Notes: generated by a model not told the origin, from the letters alone. A DNA stretch of 64,000 nt from Candidatus Gastranaerophilales bacterium (GCA_944326485.1 CALVED010000005.1:123261-187260); one strand, 5' to 3'; counted from the first letter of the stretch, positions 52,565 through 61,548 are shown. Numbers and translations: made by a program.

Positions 52565-53470
52565 CTAAAATGCCTTATATAAATTTTGTGTTAGTTCTAT
52601 AATTTTATCTTTATATTGATTATCTCTTATAAAATTTAATGAATCAATAGCCTTATCTGCATATTTTTCTATTTGTTTTTTTGTTTCATTAATTGCTTTA
52701 CTATTTGTTGAGAGTTTATCAATAATTTCTTCCTTTGTTAAATTTTCAAAATTTCCTTTATTTTCTTCAGCTAAAAAAATAACAGGAAGAGTATAAATTC
52801 CATTATATATATCACTTAAGGATGGTTTTGTTTTATCTGTTTTTAATATATTTATAAGATCATCTCTTATCTGAAATGCTGTTGCATAGTTTATTGAAAA
52901 ACTTATTATGTTTTCTTTATTTTTTATATCAAATAAAATACATAATGATTCAAAAGCAGCTTTGAATAATTCTGCAGTTTTATATTGTGATTTTTCTATG
53001 TACTCTTCAACCTTGGTAATTGTGTTTAAGGTAAATTGTTGATTTATTTCTCCAATACACATTTTTGTTAGTGATTTTGCAAAAATATTTAAAATTTCAA
53101 TATTTCCACATTGTATTAATTTTTGCATTGTCAGTGATAATAAAATATCACCTGATAAAACACTTAAATTATTACCAAGTTCTATATTTAGTGAAACTCT
53201 TCCTCTTCTAATGTTTGAATTATCTATAATATCGTCATGTATTAAAGTAGCATTATGTATTATTTCTGAGGCAACAGACAGATTGATTAGTTGTTCTGTA
53301 ATATCTAAATTTAATGCTTTTGCTGTTAAAATAAGTAAGATTGGTCTTATTCTTTTTGATTTTGAAAAAATAAAATCACTTATATTTTTTGTGATTTTAT
53401 TTGGATATTTATTTATTGTGTCAGATAAATCTTTATTAAATATATTTAGTTCAGATTCAATAATGTGCAC
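52565..53470 (-). CDS. Polyprenyl diphosphate synthase
   Basis: Makes long-chain isoprenoid diphosphates from C5 units. The GTG at 53470, preceded by GGAGGG six bases upstream, gives 301 residues, the usual size; the frame is open 159 bases further but that part looks AT-biased and unlike the family. The first Asp-rich motif L-I-H-D-D-I-I-D is near 83-90 and the second, Q-I-R-D-D-L, near 210. K-R-I-R-P-I-L near 44 is the substrate helix. It runs into lepB without a gap and pairs logically with the ispE pathway. Confidence 0.9.
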   Translation of the reverse strand: MHIIESELNIFNKDLSDTINKYPNKITKNISDFIFSKSKRIRPILLILTAKALNLDITEQLINLSVASEIIHNATLIHDDIIDNSNIRRGRVSLNIELGNNLSVLSGDILLSLTMQKLIQCGNIEILNIFAKSLTKMCIGEINQQFTLNTITKVEEYIEKSQYKTAELFKAAFESLCILFDIKNKENIISFSINYATAFQIRDDLINILKTDKTKPSLSDIYNGIYTLPVIFLAEENKGNFENLTKEEIIDKLSTNSKAINETKKQIEKYADKAIDSLNFIRDNQYKDKIIELTQNLYKAF

Positions 53471-53547
53471 AATTAACCCTCCATAAAACATTTTATTATA
53501 AAGATTATGGAAAGTAACAAAAAAAATATTTATAAGGTTTTGTATAA

Positions 53548-53946
53548 ATGAAGCAGGAAAGATTGAGTAAAATGAATGTATTTGATAATTTTCAAAATAT
53601 AACAAGAAGTTCAGCAATATATAATACAAAAAAAAATAATGATAAACAAATTGAAAAATCTGCAGGAAAGTATGAATATAAACCTGATATGTTAGATTTT
53701 TTCAGTGAAAAAGTTGTGAATAAAAATGATATAGTTGATATGGTAACAACACCAAGGGCTATTTTTAAAGGTTATTTATGTTTTACGGCAGGTACTTTGG
53801 TAAATACAATAGGTAGTTTTATAAAACATGAAAAAATTTCTAATTTCCTTAAAATAGCAGGATGTCTTGCTTCTATATATGGTACATATAATTTTGTTAA
53901 ACCTTTTTTAATAAGAGATGAAAATTTGACTAATTCTAAAAAATAA
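53548..53946 (+). CDS. Small membrane protein of unknown function
   Basis: A 132-residue protein from the ATG at 53548 (an AGG about ten bases upstream); TTG and ATG codons up to eight residues downstream are possible starts. The N-terminal 75 residues are polar, Asn/Lys-rich. Two hydrophobic segments follow near 77-96 (I-F-K-G-Y-L-C-F-T-A-G-T-L-V) and 104-122 (F-L-K-I-A-G-C-L-A-S-I-Y-G-T-Y), with a short charged tail. The polar front followed by two helices recalls the small glycine-zipper gene at 22986. It is convergent with nothing near and ends 35 bp before the next small gene. Confidence 0.6.
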   Translation: MKQERLSKMNVFDNFQNITRSSAIYNTKKNNDKQIEKSAGKYEYKPDMLDFFSEKVVNKNDIVDMVTTPRAIFKGYLCFTAGTLVNTIGSFIKHEKISNFLKIAGCLASIYGTYNFVKPFLIRDENLTNSKK

Positions 53947-53981
53947 ATTATCTTAATTATATAAAAGAGGAGCACATAATT

Positions 53982-54179
53982 ATGTTTAAGGTATTAATGT
54001 GGATGGCTTTGTTAATAGCATTATTTTATGCATATCAAGCTGGTTGGTTTCATAATATTGCAAATTATTTTTCAGAATCAGAAAAATTTGGACGTCAAGA
54101 GAGAGTTATAGAAGAAGAAGATGGCAGTATAACAACTGTAAGATACAGAAATATTTTTGATATGGCTCTTAGAAGGTAG
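53982..54179 (+). CDS. Single-pass small membrane protein
   Basis: A 65-residue protein with an excellent GAGGAG site before its ATG. One transmembrane helix (residues 4-22, L-M-W-M-A-L-L-I-A-L-F-Y-A) is followed by a charged cytoplasmic-type tail with E-E-E-D-G-S-I-T-T-V-R-Y. Nothing recognisable. It lies directly upstream of the tRNA-Gly gene, probably read by the same transcript as the gene before it. Confidence 0.6.
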   Translation: MFKVLMWMALLIALFYAYQAGWFHNIANYFSESEKFGRQERVIEEEDGSITTVRYRNIFDMALRR

Positions 54180-54240
54180 TTTTTTAATTTAATACTTGAA
54201 AAAAATATTTGTGCATGTATAATTAAATCACTGAGAGTTT

Positions 54241-54315
54241 GCGAGAGTAATTCAGTGGTAGAATGCTTCCTTGCCAAGGAAGATGTCGCGAGTTCGAGCC
54301 TCGTCTCTCGCTCCA
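54241..54315 (+). tRNA. tRNA-Gly (anticodon GCC)
   Basis: Acceptor stem GCGAGAG (54241-54247) pairs with CTCTCGC (54305-54311); the discriminator is T and CCA is encoded at 54313-54315. The anticodon stem-loop CTTCC-TTGCCAA-GGAAG has GCC. T arm GCGAG-TTCGAGC-CTCGT is canonical. A terminator follows 10 bases after the CCA. Confidence 0.97.
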
Positions 54316-54325
54316 TTTTAAAGAT

Positions 54326-54350
54326 AACACCCAATATGGGTGTTTTTTTA
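54326..54350 (+). terminator. Terminator after tRNA-Gly
   Basis: AACACCCA (54326-54333), loop ATA, TGGGTGTT (54337-54344) and T-run. Confidence 0.85.
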
Positions 54351-54391
54351 TACAGAAATATTTTATAAAAACTTAAGAGTTTATGTTTTAT

Positions 54392-54419
54392 AAAAAAGGA
54401 ACCATTTGGTTCCTTTTTT
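54392..54419. terminator. Bidirectional terminator before the transglutaminase gene end
   Basis: AAAAAAGGAACCA and TGGTTCCTTTTTT are reverse complements around TT. It terminates the minus-strand gene that stops at 54424 and can stop plus-strand readthrough. Confidence 0.9.
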
Positions 54420-54423
54420 ATTA

Positions 54424-55509
54424 TTATAATTTAGATTTTTTTATTGTAATATTTTCCTTTACTGACATATCACTACTTGTTCTTTCATAAGAAGAATAGG
54501 TCAAATACCAAGGTGAAAAATCATTTCTGCTGGAAGCTATATATCTTAGATTACTTTTATCAGAAATTATTCTACGTTCTTTTCTCACTAATTTACCATT
54601 ATTATATATATTTACAAACGAAATAGTCTGAGTTGGATCATAGGCAACCCATCCGTATTTGTCAAAATATACTTCAACCCAGGTGTGTTTTTGGAAGGTA
54701 TCACGAGCAATATTTCCACAAACAATTCTTGCAGGAATATTTTTAGCTCTGCACAGGGCTGTCATTACAGCTGCATATTCACTGCATTTGCCTTTTCTGA
54801 TTCTTAAGGCTTCCCTTGCTCCAATATCTTGTTGAATAGAAGTATATGTTAGTACGTTCTGAGTATATTCATATATATTAGCAACTATTTCTTCTTTTGT
54901 TTTTCCTTTTATTCTTTTTGCTATTCTTTTTACATAACCATCTTCAGATTCTATTAAAAAGCTTGGTTTTAAGTATTTTGTCAAGTCTTTTTCTTTTGAT
55001 ATATTTTTATTTAATATTTTTGCTGTATCTAAATCATAGGTTCTTACATTTGCTGTTCCTACTAAAGTAATATCAAGAATCCCGGATGAGTATCTGTCAA
55101 ATTTATATTCGGCAATATTATTTATTCCATCGTGATATGTTCTTGTAGGTGAAGGAAATATCCTTAAACCTGAAATATATTGTTTTTCGTTTTCATCAGA
55201 TGGGAGAGGAATTTTTATATTAAGGTTTTTAACATCTCCTTTTATGTTGACCACATAATTATATTTAAAATCATATTTTTCATAAGGTTTAGGTTTCTGA
55301 ATCTGTTTATTTGATTTAATTTCATTCGAGATCTTTTCTGAATCTTCTAATTTTTCCTTATAAATGTTTTCCGTATTTTTGACCATTTGATTAACATTTT
55401 TTTGTCCTGCAATGTTAAAGAATGCAACAATAATAACAATTATGAGAATAACAATTATGATATGCAGCAATAATGTAAAATCAAAAGATTTTTTTTTCTT
55501 CTCTTTCAT
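54424..55509 (-). CDS. Membrane-anchored transglutaminase-like protein
   Basis: A 361-residue protein. One N-terminal transmembrane helix (residues 11-31) anchors an extracytoplasmic domain. The catalytic triad of the transglutaminase-like fold is visible: Cys in R-K-G-K-C-S-E-Y-A near 239, His in Q-K-H-T-W-V-E-V-Y near 273, and Asp in W-V-A-Y-D-P-T near 288. A preceding beta-rich domain covers 55-180. Members of this family are usually cysteine proteases or crosslinkers acting on surface proteins or peptidoglycan. AGGAAAG precedes the ATG. Confidence 0.87.
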   Translation of the reverse strand: MKEKKKKSFDFTLLLHIIIVILIIVIIVAFFNIAGQKNVNQMVKNTENIYKEKLEDSEKISNEIKSNKQIQKPKPYEKYDFKYNYVVNIKGDVKNLNIKIPLPSDENEKQYISGLRIFPSPTRTYHDGINNIAEYKFDRYSSGILDITLVGTANVRTYDLDTAKILNKNISKEKDLTKYLKPSFLIESEDGYVKRIAKRIKGKTKEEIVANIYEYTQNVLTYTSIQQDIGAREALRIRKGKCSEYAAVMTALCRAKNIPARIVCGNIARDTFQKHTWVEVYFDKYGWVAYDPTQTISFVNIYNNGKLVRKERRIISDKSNLRYIASSRNDFSPWYLTYSSYERTSSDMSVKENITIKKSKL

Positions 55510-55623
55510 TCGTCTTTCCTGTATTTGTATTAACTCTATTTATTATATCAAATTTTATATTTATTTAAAAATTTTCTGATAAAATTTCACTATAAATCAA
55601 TGTATATCTGACTTTTTACAGAA

Positions 55624-55654
55624 TAAACAAAAAGCATTGTTGCAAATGCAACAT
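55624..55654 (-). terminator. Weak hairpin after the zinc-ribbon gene
   Basis: On the minus strand TGTTGC-ATTT-GCAACA is a perfect six-base stem followed after AT-GC by TTTTT, right after the stop codon of the gene at 55654. Confidence 0.45.
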
Positions 55655-55869
55655 TATTTGTAATCCCAACAATTAATATTTCCACAATATTTACAAACCG
55701 CATGTTTGTTCATAAAATTTAGATCCGGAATGAATGTATATCCGTCAACACTAATTTTAATGTCATTATTTTTTGTATATTCAATATTAAATGTTTTTGG
55801 TCCTTTATAATCAGGATTAAACATAAGTTCAAATTTATCAATTGAATTACATTTCTTACATTTAAACAT
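55654..55869 (-). CDS. Small zinc-ribbon-like protein
   Basis: A 71-residue protein with two C-x-x-C pairs: C-K-K-C at residues 4-7 and C-K-Y-C near 61-64, with another Cys in N-C-W near 68, so it could bind one zinc. The middle is a beta-rich insert (Y-K-G-P-K-T-F-N-I-E-Y-T). It lies 10 bp downstream of the membrane-protein gene, on the same strand. Function unknown. Confidence 0.6.
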   Translation of the reverse strand: MFKCKKCNSIDKFELMFNPDYKGPKTFNIEYTKNNDIKISVDGYTFIPDLNFMNKHAVCKYCGNINCWDYK

Positions 55870-55879
55870 AACCAGAAGT

Positions 55880-56857
55880 TTAGTTCTTTCCTTTTTTTGT
55901 GCAGGCTCTTCTAACTATTTCGTCGGTTTCTTTTGAATTTTCTTTAATCTTATCAGAATCATAAATTTTATATAACTGTGTAAAACAACAACATCTAAAA
56001 GGTAGCGTAAAACATATTATTATATATGATAATGTTCCTTCGGTTAAATATCTTGCTATAGACATAGGGGATAAGAACTCTTTTAATGGTTCTGAAAGTA
56101 CTCCAAAATTATTTATTTGAGATATAAGATTCTCTAATGGTAAGATATTGGCAAATTTTTCACTGGAATTGAGTATAAAGTAATATATTGATATTTTTTC
56201 ACAAGTCCAAATAAATAAAGAAGGTAAGAACATATAAGTTATAGCAAAACATAAAAGAAGAAGAATAAATGTTGGAATAAAGTTTGATTTTATCATTTCA
56301 ATACTTCTTTTAATAGATTTTGTCGCAGATACATCTCCTTCAAGTGCAAATACCTGAAAAGAAAGACTTAAAAATATTCCTATAATTGGTGCTAAAAATA
56401 TAAAAGGAGGAATTATAAATAGTATAGTTACTAAGAAAAGTAAAATAATATAATTAAATAATTTTCTTTTAACAACGTTATTATTTGCAGAAAAGTCTAT
56501 TTTTTTGGCTGTTTTCTTATTTGAATTTGTATAAAAAAGTATATTTAATGAAGAAAAGGCTATAATATAATCAAATATAGCTTTAATAAGTACAATAAAT
56601 AAAGGAACTAATATAATTATAAAAATTGTAAATAAATTTTTTTCATTTTCAAAGAAAGAACAAGAATCTTTTAAGTTATCAAAATTTGTTGTGAAAAAGT
56701 AAGAAAGTATAAAAATTAGTATTATTGGTATAATTTGTCCTAAAATTGGAAATAAAAGAAACTTACAAAGTTGATCAAGATACAAAAAATAAGTATGAAT
56801 ACTCGAGAAAAATATTTTGAAAACATTTATAAAGTTATTTGATTTTTTCTTGGCCAT
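55880..56857 (-). CDS. Polytopic membrane protein (EI24/CysZ-like, tentative)
   Basis: A 325-residue protein with about six hydrophobic helices between residues 35 and 290. The loop sequence and the pattern of an N-terminal Y-F-L-Y-L-D-Q-L-C-K-F-L-L-F-P-I-L helix resemble EI24/CysZ or DUF4013 membrane proteins, but I cannot confirm either. The C-terminus is charged and cytoplasmic (C-T-K-K-G-K-N). GAGGAAGC precedes the ATG. The zinc-ribbon gene follows within 10 bp. Confidence 0.6.
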   Translation of the reverse strand: MAKKKSNNFINVFKIFFSSIHTYFLYLDQLCKFLLFPILGQIIPIILIFILSYFFTTNFDNLKDSCSFFENEKNLFTIFIIILVPLFIVLIKAIFDYIIAFSSLNILFYTNSNKKTAKKIDFSANNNVVKRKLFNYIILLFLVTILFIIPPFIFLAPIIGIFLSLSFQVFALEGDVSATKSIKRSIEMIKSNFIPTFILLLLCFAITYMFLPSLFIWTCEKISIYYFILNSSEKFANILPLENLISQINNFGVLSEPLKEFLSPMSIARYLTEGTLSYIIICFTLPFRCCCFTQLYKIYDSDKIKENSKETDEIVRRACTKKGKN

Positions 56858-56915
56858 GCTTCCTCTTTTTTACTTTTTATATTAGCATATTTATATAGGT
56901 TGAATTTATTTTATC

Positions 56916-57560
56916 ATGATTAAAGAAGATTTAAAAAAGCTGTTATTATCATTACATCAAGATGATTTTTATAAAAATGTTGATTTGCATATACATTCTT
57001 ATGAATCAGATGGGAAATTGTCACCTCTTGAAATTGTAAAACAAGCAAAAGCCAGAAATCTTAAATATATAGCAGTAAGTGACCATAATAGTTTAGATGC
57101 GTATTTAAATACAAACATACTTGTAGAAGAAATGGTCATTCCTGCTGTAGAGTTTGATTGTTTCTATAAAGGAACACTTCTTCATATCCTTGGATATGGT
57201 ATAGATATAGACAATAAAGATTTAAGAAATCTTTGTGCTAAAACAAAAGCGGGGAAAACATTTAATATAGTAAGATTATTTCAACTTAGAAATCCCAAAA
57301 CAGTAATTGATGTAATAAAAAAAGCAGGTGGAATTGCAGTATGGGCACATCCTGCTTGTTGCTGGTCTTTTTCACTTGATAAAATGACACGTGAACTTAT
57401 CGAACTGGGGCTGGAAGGAATGGAAGTTTATTATCCTTATAATGGATTAAGAGGAGTCTTAAAATTCTATTCAAGAAAATATGTAATGGAACTTGCAGAA
57501 AAATATAATCTCATAAAAACAGGCGGTACGGATTCACACGGCATAGATTTGTTAAATTAA
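56916..57560 (+). CDS. PHP-domain metal-dependent phosphoesterase
   Basis: A 214-residue protein of the PHP family (TrpH/YciV type). Metal-binding motifs: D-L-H-I-H-S-Y-E-S-D-G near 23-33, V-S-D-H-N-S near 53-58, A-H-P-A near 144 and G-T-D-S-H-G near 206-211. TrpH-type enzymes hydrolyse 3',5'-bisphosphate or oligonucleotide phosphates; the substrate here is unknown. The ORF is about 60 residues shorter than most homologues, the difference lying mainly in the middle. Its last four bases overlap the convergent TPR gene. Confidence 0.85.
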   Translation: MIKEDLKKLLLSLHQDDFYKNVDLHIHSYESDGKLSPLEIVKQAKARNLKYIAVSDHNSLDAYLNTNILVEEMVIPAVEFDCFYKGTLLHILGYGIDIDNKDLRNLCAKTKAGKTFNIVRLFQLRNPKTVIDVIKKAGGIAVWAHPACCWSFSLDKMTRELIELGLEGMEVYYPYNGLRGVLKFYSRKYVMELAEKYNLIKTGGTDSHGIDLLN

Positions 57561-58105
57561 TTTTTAGAAAGTTCTTCTAAGTATTTTTTTATTCCACTTG
57601 TAATTAAAAGATTTGGTTCTTTATTGCAAAATTCATCAAGCATTGTTATACCTGTTTTTGTTTCTCCTTTTTGTATATATAAAAGACCAACTACAACTTC
57701 GTTGAGAGGAGAAGATTTATTACTTTTATATTGATTCAATTTTTCATCAATAATATTAAGTTTCTTATAATTTTCAACCATCTTTAAATAATAATCAAAG
57801 CATAATATATTGAGGCTTACTGCTTTTTCAAAGCAAGGTTTTGCGAGGTCATAGTATCCTATTTTTTCATAAGTTTTTCCAAGATTTGTATAAAAAACAG
57901 CGCTTGCTTGAGAATTTGGATTAAGATCAATTGCAATTTGAAATTCTTTTATTGCTCCGAAATAATATTTTTCTTCAAGATAAATTAAACCTTTGTTGTT
58001 ATGCCAATATGCATTATTCTGAGCTTTAATATTATCTATTCCTAATGAACATTGAGAAAACGATAATAATATTATTATAAAGATAAATAATTTTTTTATA
58101 AACAA
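57557..58105 (-). CDS. Exported TPR-repeat protein
   Basis: A 182-residue protein with a signal peptide (residues 1-22, S-Q-C-S: the Cys could be a lipidation site). At least three tetratricopeptide repeats follow: W-H-N-N-K-G-L-I-Y-L-E-E-K-Y-Y-F-G-A near 34-51, A-V-F-Y-T-N-L-G-K-T-Y-E-K-I-G-Y-Y-D-L-A-K near 69-90, and a third. Such proteins scaffold envelope complexes. Its start overlaps the 3' end of the MBL-fold gene by 10 bases on the same strand, so they are coupled. Confidence 0.82.
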   Translation of the reverse strand: MFIKKLFIFIIILLSFSQCSLGIDNIKAQNNAYWHNNKGLIYLEEKYYFGAIKEFQIAIDLNPNSQASAVFYTNLGKTYEKIGYYDLAKPCFEKAVSLNILCFDYYLKMVENYKKLNIIDEKLNQYKSNKSSPLNEVVVGLLYIQKGETKTGITMLDEFCNKEPNLLITSGIKKYLEELSKN

Positions 58106-59034
58106 ATTTCCAAACCTTCTTTTGCAAGAAAATAATCTTTATTTTTACTTTTAAATATTCTTTCTATATTTGTCAATTTTTCATCGTTGTAAGAAGGATC
58201 AAAGTGGAAAAATGCTAATTTTTTAACATTAGCAGCTGTTGCAACATCATAAGCCATATCAAATGTTGAATGACCGAATCCTTGTTTAGGAAAAACAAGA
58301 GATAGATAGTCCTCTGTAGTATATTGACTATCATGAATTAATAAATTTGCATCTTTTGCAAACATTTCAAGTCTTTTTGAACCGCCACAATAACATTCAG
58401 TATCGGTAGCATAAATAATAGACTTATTTTTATATGCTATTTTAAAACACATTACTCCAAAATTAGGATGTGAATTTGACTTCATAAAAGAAATAACAAC
58501 ATCATTTCCTTCAGGTTTTATATCTTGAGTGTTAGAAATTCTTTTTATTAATGGAGTATCTCTTTTTTCGCTAAGTATAATTATTTCAGATTCTGTTATA
58601 TCTTTTATTGTGCAATCAGCTGTTGCATCGTATAAATTTATTGGAAAAGATTTCCCAAATACCAATTCGGATAAAGTACTGTCAAGATTAGAATCAAATC
58701 CACTGTATCCAAATAAAGAAAATTTTGTTGTTAGTACATTCATCGGTTTAAAAAAGTTTAATCCTTGGATATGATCTTGGTGAATATGACTTAAAAGAAC
58801 AATAATGTTCATCGGCGTTCTATCAAAAACATTTTCTGCAGATGAAATATGTTCTTGAAATATTTTATCGCCCAACGGAATAATTCCTGTACCACCATCT
58901 AAAATAATTCTATGAGAACCTGCAGTTACTTCAATACAAGAGGTGTTGCCTCCATATTTTAAAAAATCTTTATTTACAACGGGATATGAACCTCTTACGC
59001 CCCAAAATTTTACTTTAAAATCATTATTTTTCAT
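58096..59034 (-). CDS. MBL-fold metallohydrolase (phosphodiesterase/RNase Z-like)
   Basis: The ATG at 59034 (312 residues) is preferred to a TTG 30 bases upstream because the family begins with F-W-G-V-R-G-S-Y-P. Metal ligands include L-S-H-I-H-Q-D-H (H-x-H-x-D-H), D-T-E in Y-A-T-D-T-E and a later His in A-F-F-H-F-D-P. The start G-V-R-G-S and G-G-N-T-S-C-I-E resemble ElaC/cAMP phosphodiesterase class relatives. Substrate unresolved. It is followed by the TPR gene in one unit. Confidence 0.85.
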   Translation of the reverse strand: MKNNDFKVKFWGVRGSYPVVNKDFLKYGGNTSCIEVTAGSHRIILDGGTGIIPLGDKIFQEHISSAENVFDRTPMNIIVLLSHIHQDHIQGLNFFKPMNVLTTKFSLFGYSGFDSNLDSTLSELVFGKSFPINLYDATADCTIKDITESEIIILSEKRDTPLIKRISNTQDIKPEGNDVVISFMKSNSHPNFGVMCFKIAYKNKSIIYATDTECYCGGSKRLEMFAKDANLLIHDSQYTTEDYLSLVFPKQGFGHSTFDMAYDVATAANVKKLAFFHFDPSYNDEKLTNIERIFKSKNKDYFLAKEGLEICL

Positions 59035-59082
59035 AAAATAAATTATCCGTTGATTATCTTGCAAACTATAATACTTTATTTA

Positions 59083-60030
59083 TTATTTTTTGTCTATAAT
59101 AACTGTAGTATTTCTGTCTTTAGGCTTTCCGTAATATCTGCTTCCGCCAAGAGCTAAAATTTTCATTTTGGCTTGAAAGTCTTTAAGATTTGTTTCTTTA
59201 AAATCAAAATTAAAAATTACTTGTTTTTTTGTATTGTTAATGTCAATTACTCTGAAGGCATTGGGATAACCTATTAAAGCAGGACTTGAAACATGTAATA
59301 CATTTCCTCTTTTTGTTATTTTTGTCATATGATAATGACCCGAGAATATTGCTATAGGCATTTTATATTTTTTTAGAACATCTTTAAATTCAGTATCATT
59401 TAATATTTTATGATGTGGTGAATCATAAGGTTCTAATAATGGGAAGTGTATAAAAATAAGAACAACATCATTTTTTGAGCTTGCAAGAATATTATCAAGC
59501 CATTCTAATTCTTCTTTTGGAATGATACCATTAGAAGAAATTCCTTTATTTTTAGCTCCATCCATAACAACTATTCTAAACCCTTTTTTAGGCTTAAAAG
59601 TATAATATGTTGAATCAAAAATAAAATTTGGATTTTGTTCTTTTAGTATATTTATAATTTTTGTTTTAGTAAGATATCCGTCGGTAGTTGTATCGTGATT
59701 GCCTATTGTATAATACCAAGGATAATTAAGAGTATTTAATATATCTGTTAATTCATATATAGATTGTTTAGTTGGTTTATCTATACCGTCCCCTGTAATC
59801 ATTACAAAATCAATACCGTTAATACTGTTTATTTGAGATATTGCATCTTCAAGTAATGGTTTAGATTTTGACAATAACTTATACACAGTATCTTCTTGTG
59901 CTATTGAGTAATGAATATCTGATAACTGTACAAACTTTAGATTACTTGAAAATGAAGGTTGATTTGTTAAGAAAAATAATACAGTTACAACAAATAATAT
60001 AAATAAACAATTTTTTATTAATTTTTTCAT
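59083..60030 (-). CDS. Exported calcineurin-like metallophosphoesterase
   Basis: The ATG at 60030 gives 315 residues starting with a signal peptide (K-K-L-I-K-N-C-L-F-I-L-F-V-V-T). The frame stays open 81 bases upstream, but that stretch would overlap the divergent protease gene start and is unlikely. The family motifs are V-Q-L-S-D-I-H-Y, I-T-G-D-G-I-D, I-G-N-H-D-T, L-I-F-I-H-F-P and S-G-H-Y-H. It acts outside the cytoplasm, on phosphoesters or lipid-linked phosphates. Confidence 0.88.
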   Translation of the reverse strand: MKKLIKNCLFILFVVTVLFFLTNQPSFSSNLKFVQLSDIHYSIAQEDTVYKLLSKSKPLLEDAISQINSINGIDFVMITGDGIDKPTKQSIYELTDILNTLNYPWYYTIGNHDTTTDGYLTKTKIINILKEQNPNFIFDSTYYTFKPKKGFRIVVMDGAKNKGISSNGIIPKEELEWLDNILASSKNDVVLIFIHFPLLEPYDSPHHKILNDTEFKDVLKKYKMPIAIFSGHYHMTKITKRGNVLHVSSPALIGYPNAFRVIDINNTKKQVIFNFDFKETNLKDFQAKMKILALGGSRYYGKPKDRNTTVIIDKK

Positions 60031-60099
60031 AACTTTTATTATAACAATAAAAATAATAATTATGTACAAAAAAAATAAAGAGGTATAAACTGTTATATT

Positions 60100-61365
60100 A
60101 TGGAGAAACAAATAAGGTTAAAAACGGTAATATTTTATTCGGTAGTTATTTTAATTACAATAGTTGCTGTTGAACTTTATTTAGATTCTACTAAGTTGCT
60201 AAATTTCAATTTTTTGTATAAGAGACTGGATAAAATAACAGCAGCTCAGAAAATAGCACCTCAGCGTTTATTTGTAAATGTATGGCGTACAGTGAGAAAT
60301 GAGTATGTTGATAGTTCTATGAATCGTCAAAACTGGATGAGATGGCGCAATAGGTATTTGAAAAACATAAAAACTATGGATGATGCTAATGTAGCAATAA
60401 ATACAATGTTAATTAGCTTAAATGATCCTTATACAAAATTTTTAATGACGGAGTTATATACAAAACAACAACAAATACTTGATTCTAAAGTATATGGGGT
60501 CGGAATAATATTTAATAATAATGGAAATAAAATTGTTGTAGATAATGTGCTTGAGAATTCTCCGGCACAGAAAAATCAAATATTACCAGGAGATACGATT
60601 GTTAGTATTAATGGTAGAGATGTTTCTAAAGGTGTAGATAATCCGAAGATATTATTTGATAATATTTCAGATAATAATGCTGTTAATATAAAAGTAAAAA
60701 GAGACAATAAAATAATAGAAAGAACATTGAAAAAATCTGAAATTCCTATAAAAACTATGAAATATAAAATCTTACCAGATAAAATAGCAATAATTTCATT
60801 AGCTACAATTATGGGAGAGAAAGCAATTAAAGATTTTATTCAAATTATAAAGATAACTAATAATGCTAAAACTATAATACTTGATTTAAGAGATAATTAT
60901 GGCGGTATTTTGTCAAATGCTATAGAAATGGCTAATTATATGTTAGATGAAGAAAAGATATTAAGTATAGAATCAAGAGGTAATAATAAATTACAGATAT
61001 ATGCCAGTAATGAGAATATATTTAAGAAAAAAAATATTATTATATTAGTAAATAAAAATACTGCAAGTGCTGCTGAAATTCTTGCCGGAACTTTAAAGGA
61101 TAATCTTGGAGCTGTAATTATAGGTGAAAATACATATGGTAAAAACTCTATACAGCAAGTTATTCCAATGCCTAATAATACAGGATTAATTGTTACATCT
61201 AATAAATATATATTGCCCAATGGAGAAGATATTCATAATACTGGGATATCGCCTGATATATATATGAGAGATAGAAAAACATTAAAATATAATATGAAAC
61301 AAAAAGATGTGATGATGGAAAAAGCAATTGAAATAGCAAGAAATATGATGAAAAATGAAAAATAG
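60100..61365 (+). CDS. C-terminal processing peptidase (CtpA/S41 family)
   Basis: A 421-residue periplasmic serine protease. One N-terminal signal anchor covers residues 8-27. A PDZ domain spans about 130-210 (V-Y-G-V-G-I-I-F... L-P-G-D-T-I-V-S-I-N-G-R-D-V). The S41 catalytic Ser lies in N-K-N-T-A-S-A-A-E near 324 and the catalytic Lys in G-E-N-T-Y-G-K-N-S near 348. CtpA-like enzymes process exported proteins. In cyanobacteria CtpA matures photosystem II D1; none is present here, so another substrate must be used. The 3' end is 5 bases from the 6S promoter. Confidence 0.94.
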   Translation: MEKQIRLKTVIFYSVVILITIVAVELYLDSTKLLNFNFLYKRLDKITAAQKIAPQRLFVNVWRTVRNEYVDSSMNRQNWMRWRNRYLKNIKTMDDANVAINTMLISLNDPYTKFLMTELYTKQQQILDSKVYGVGIIFNNNGNKIVVDNVLENSPAQKNQILPGDTIVSINGRDVSKGVDNPKILFDNISDNNAVNIKVKRDNKIIERTLKKSEIPIKTMKYKILPDKIAIISLATIMGEKAIKDFIQIIKITNNAKTIILDLRDNYGGILSNAIEMANYMLDEEKILSIESRGNNKLQIYASNENIFKKKNIIILVNKNTASAAEILAGTLKDNLGAVIIGENTYGKNSIQQVIPMPNNTGLIVTSNKYILPNGEDIHNTGISPDIYMRDRKTLKYNMKQKDVMMEKAIEIARNMMKNEK

Positions 61366-61367
61366 TA

Positions 61368-61376
61368 TGCTATAAT
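61368..61376 (+). promoter_or_regulatory. Extended -10 promoter of the 6S RNA
   Basis: TGC-TATAAT: an extended -10 with a perfect hexamer at 61371-61376, overlapping the end of the ctp gene. The -35 is weak. Confidence 0.65.
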
Positions 61377-61380
61377 ATAA

Positions 61381-61548
61381 GTGCTCTATATGGGTATTTA
61401 TTTTGTTCCTACATCTTGATTAATAGGGAAAGCAGACTCTAATAACAATGCAGTAGACCTGCCTTGTAGCAGGAAACGGATTTGTTAAGGCTCTTACCCA
61501 CCTGTGGAGCATTCACAGGTAACAAAATCGTACTTGTATAGAGCTTTC
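61381..61548 (+). ncRNA. ssrS: Probable 6S RNA
   Basis: The region folds as one long rod. The ends GCTCTATA (61383-61390) and TATAGAGC (61537-61544) pair. ATTTTGTTCCT (61400-61410) pairs with AGGTAACAAAAT (61517-61528) with one bulge. A central unpaired zone and a terminal hairpin CCTGC (61458-61462)/GCAGG (61469-61473) follow. Long rod, large internal bubble, about 168 bases and an own promoter match 6S RNA, which binds sigma70-RNA polymerase in stationary phase. The sequence itself is not conserved enough to prove it by eye. Confidence 0.7.

Noticed and set aside
52565..53629. A 354-residue version of the polyprenyl synthase starting at 53629
   Set aside because: The extra N-terminal 53 residues are AT-biased and the GTG at 53470 has a perfect GGAGGG site; family length fits the shorter protein.
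54095..54334. Minus-strand reading frame opposite tRNA-Gly giving a M-E-R-E-T-R-L-E-L-A-T-S-S protein
   Set aside because: This peptide is the well-known false translation of the antisense of a tRNA gene; the tRNA explains the open frame.
59083..60111. A longer metallophosphoesterase starting at 60111
   Set aside because: The extension overlaps the start of the divergent protease gene; the signal peptide start at 60030 fits.
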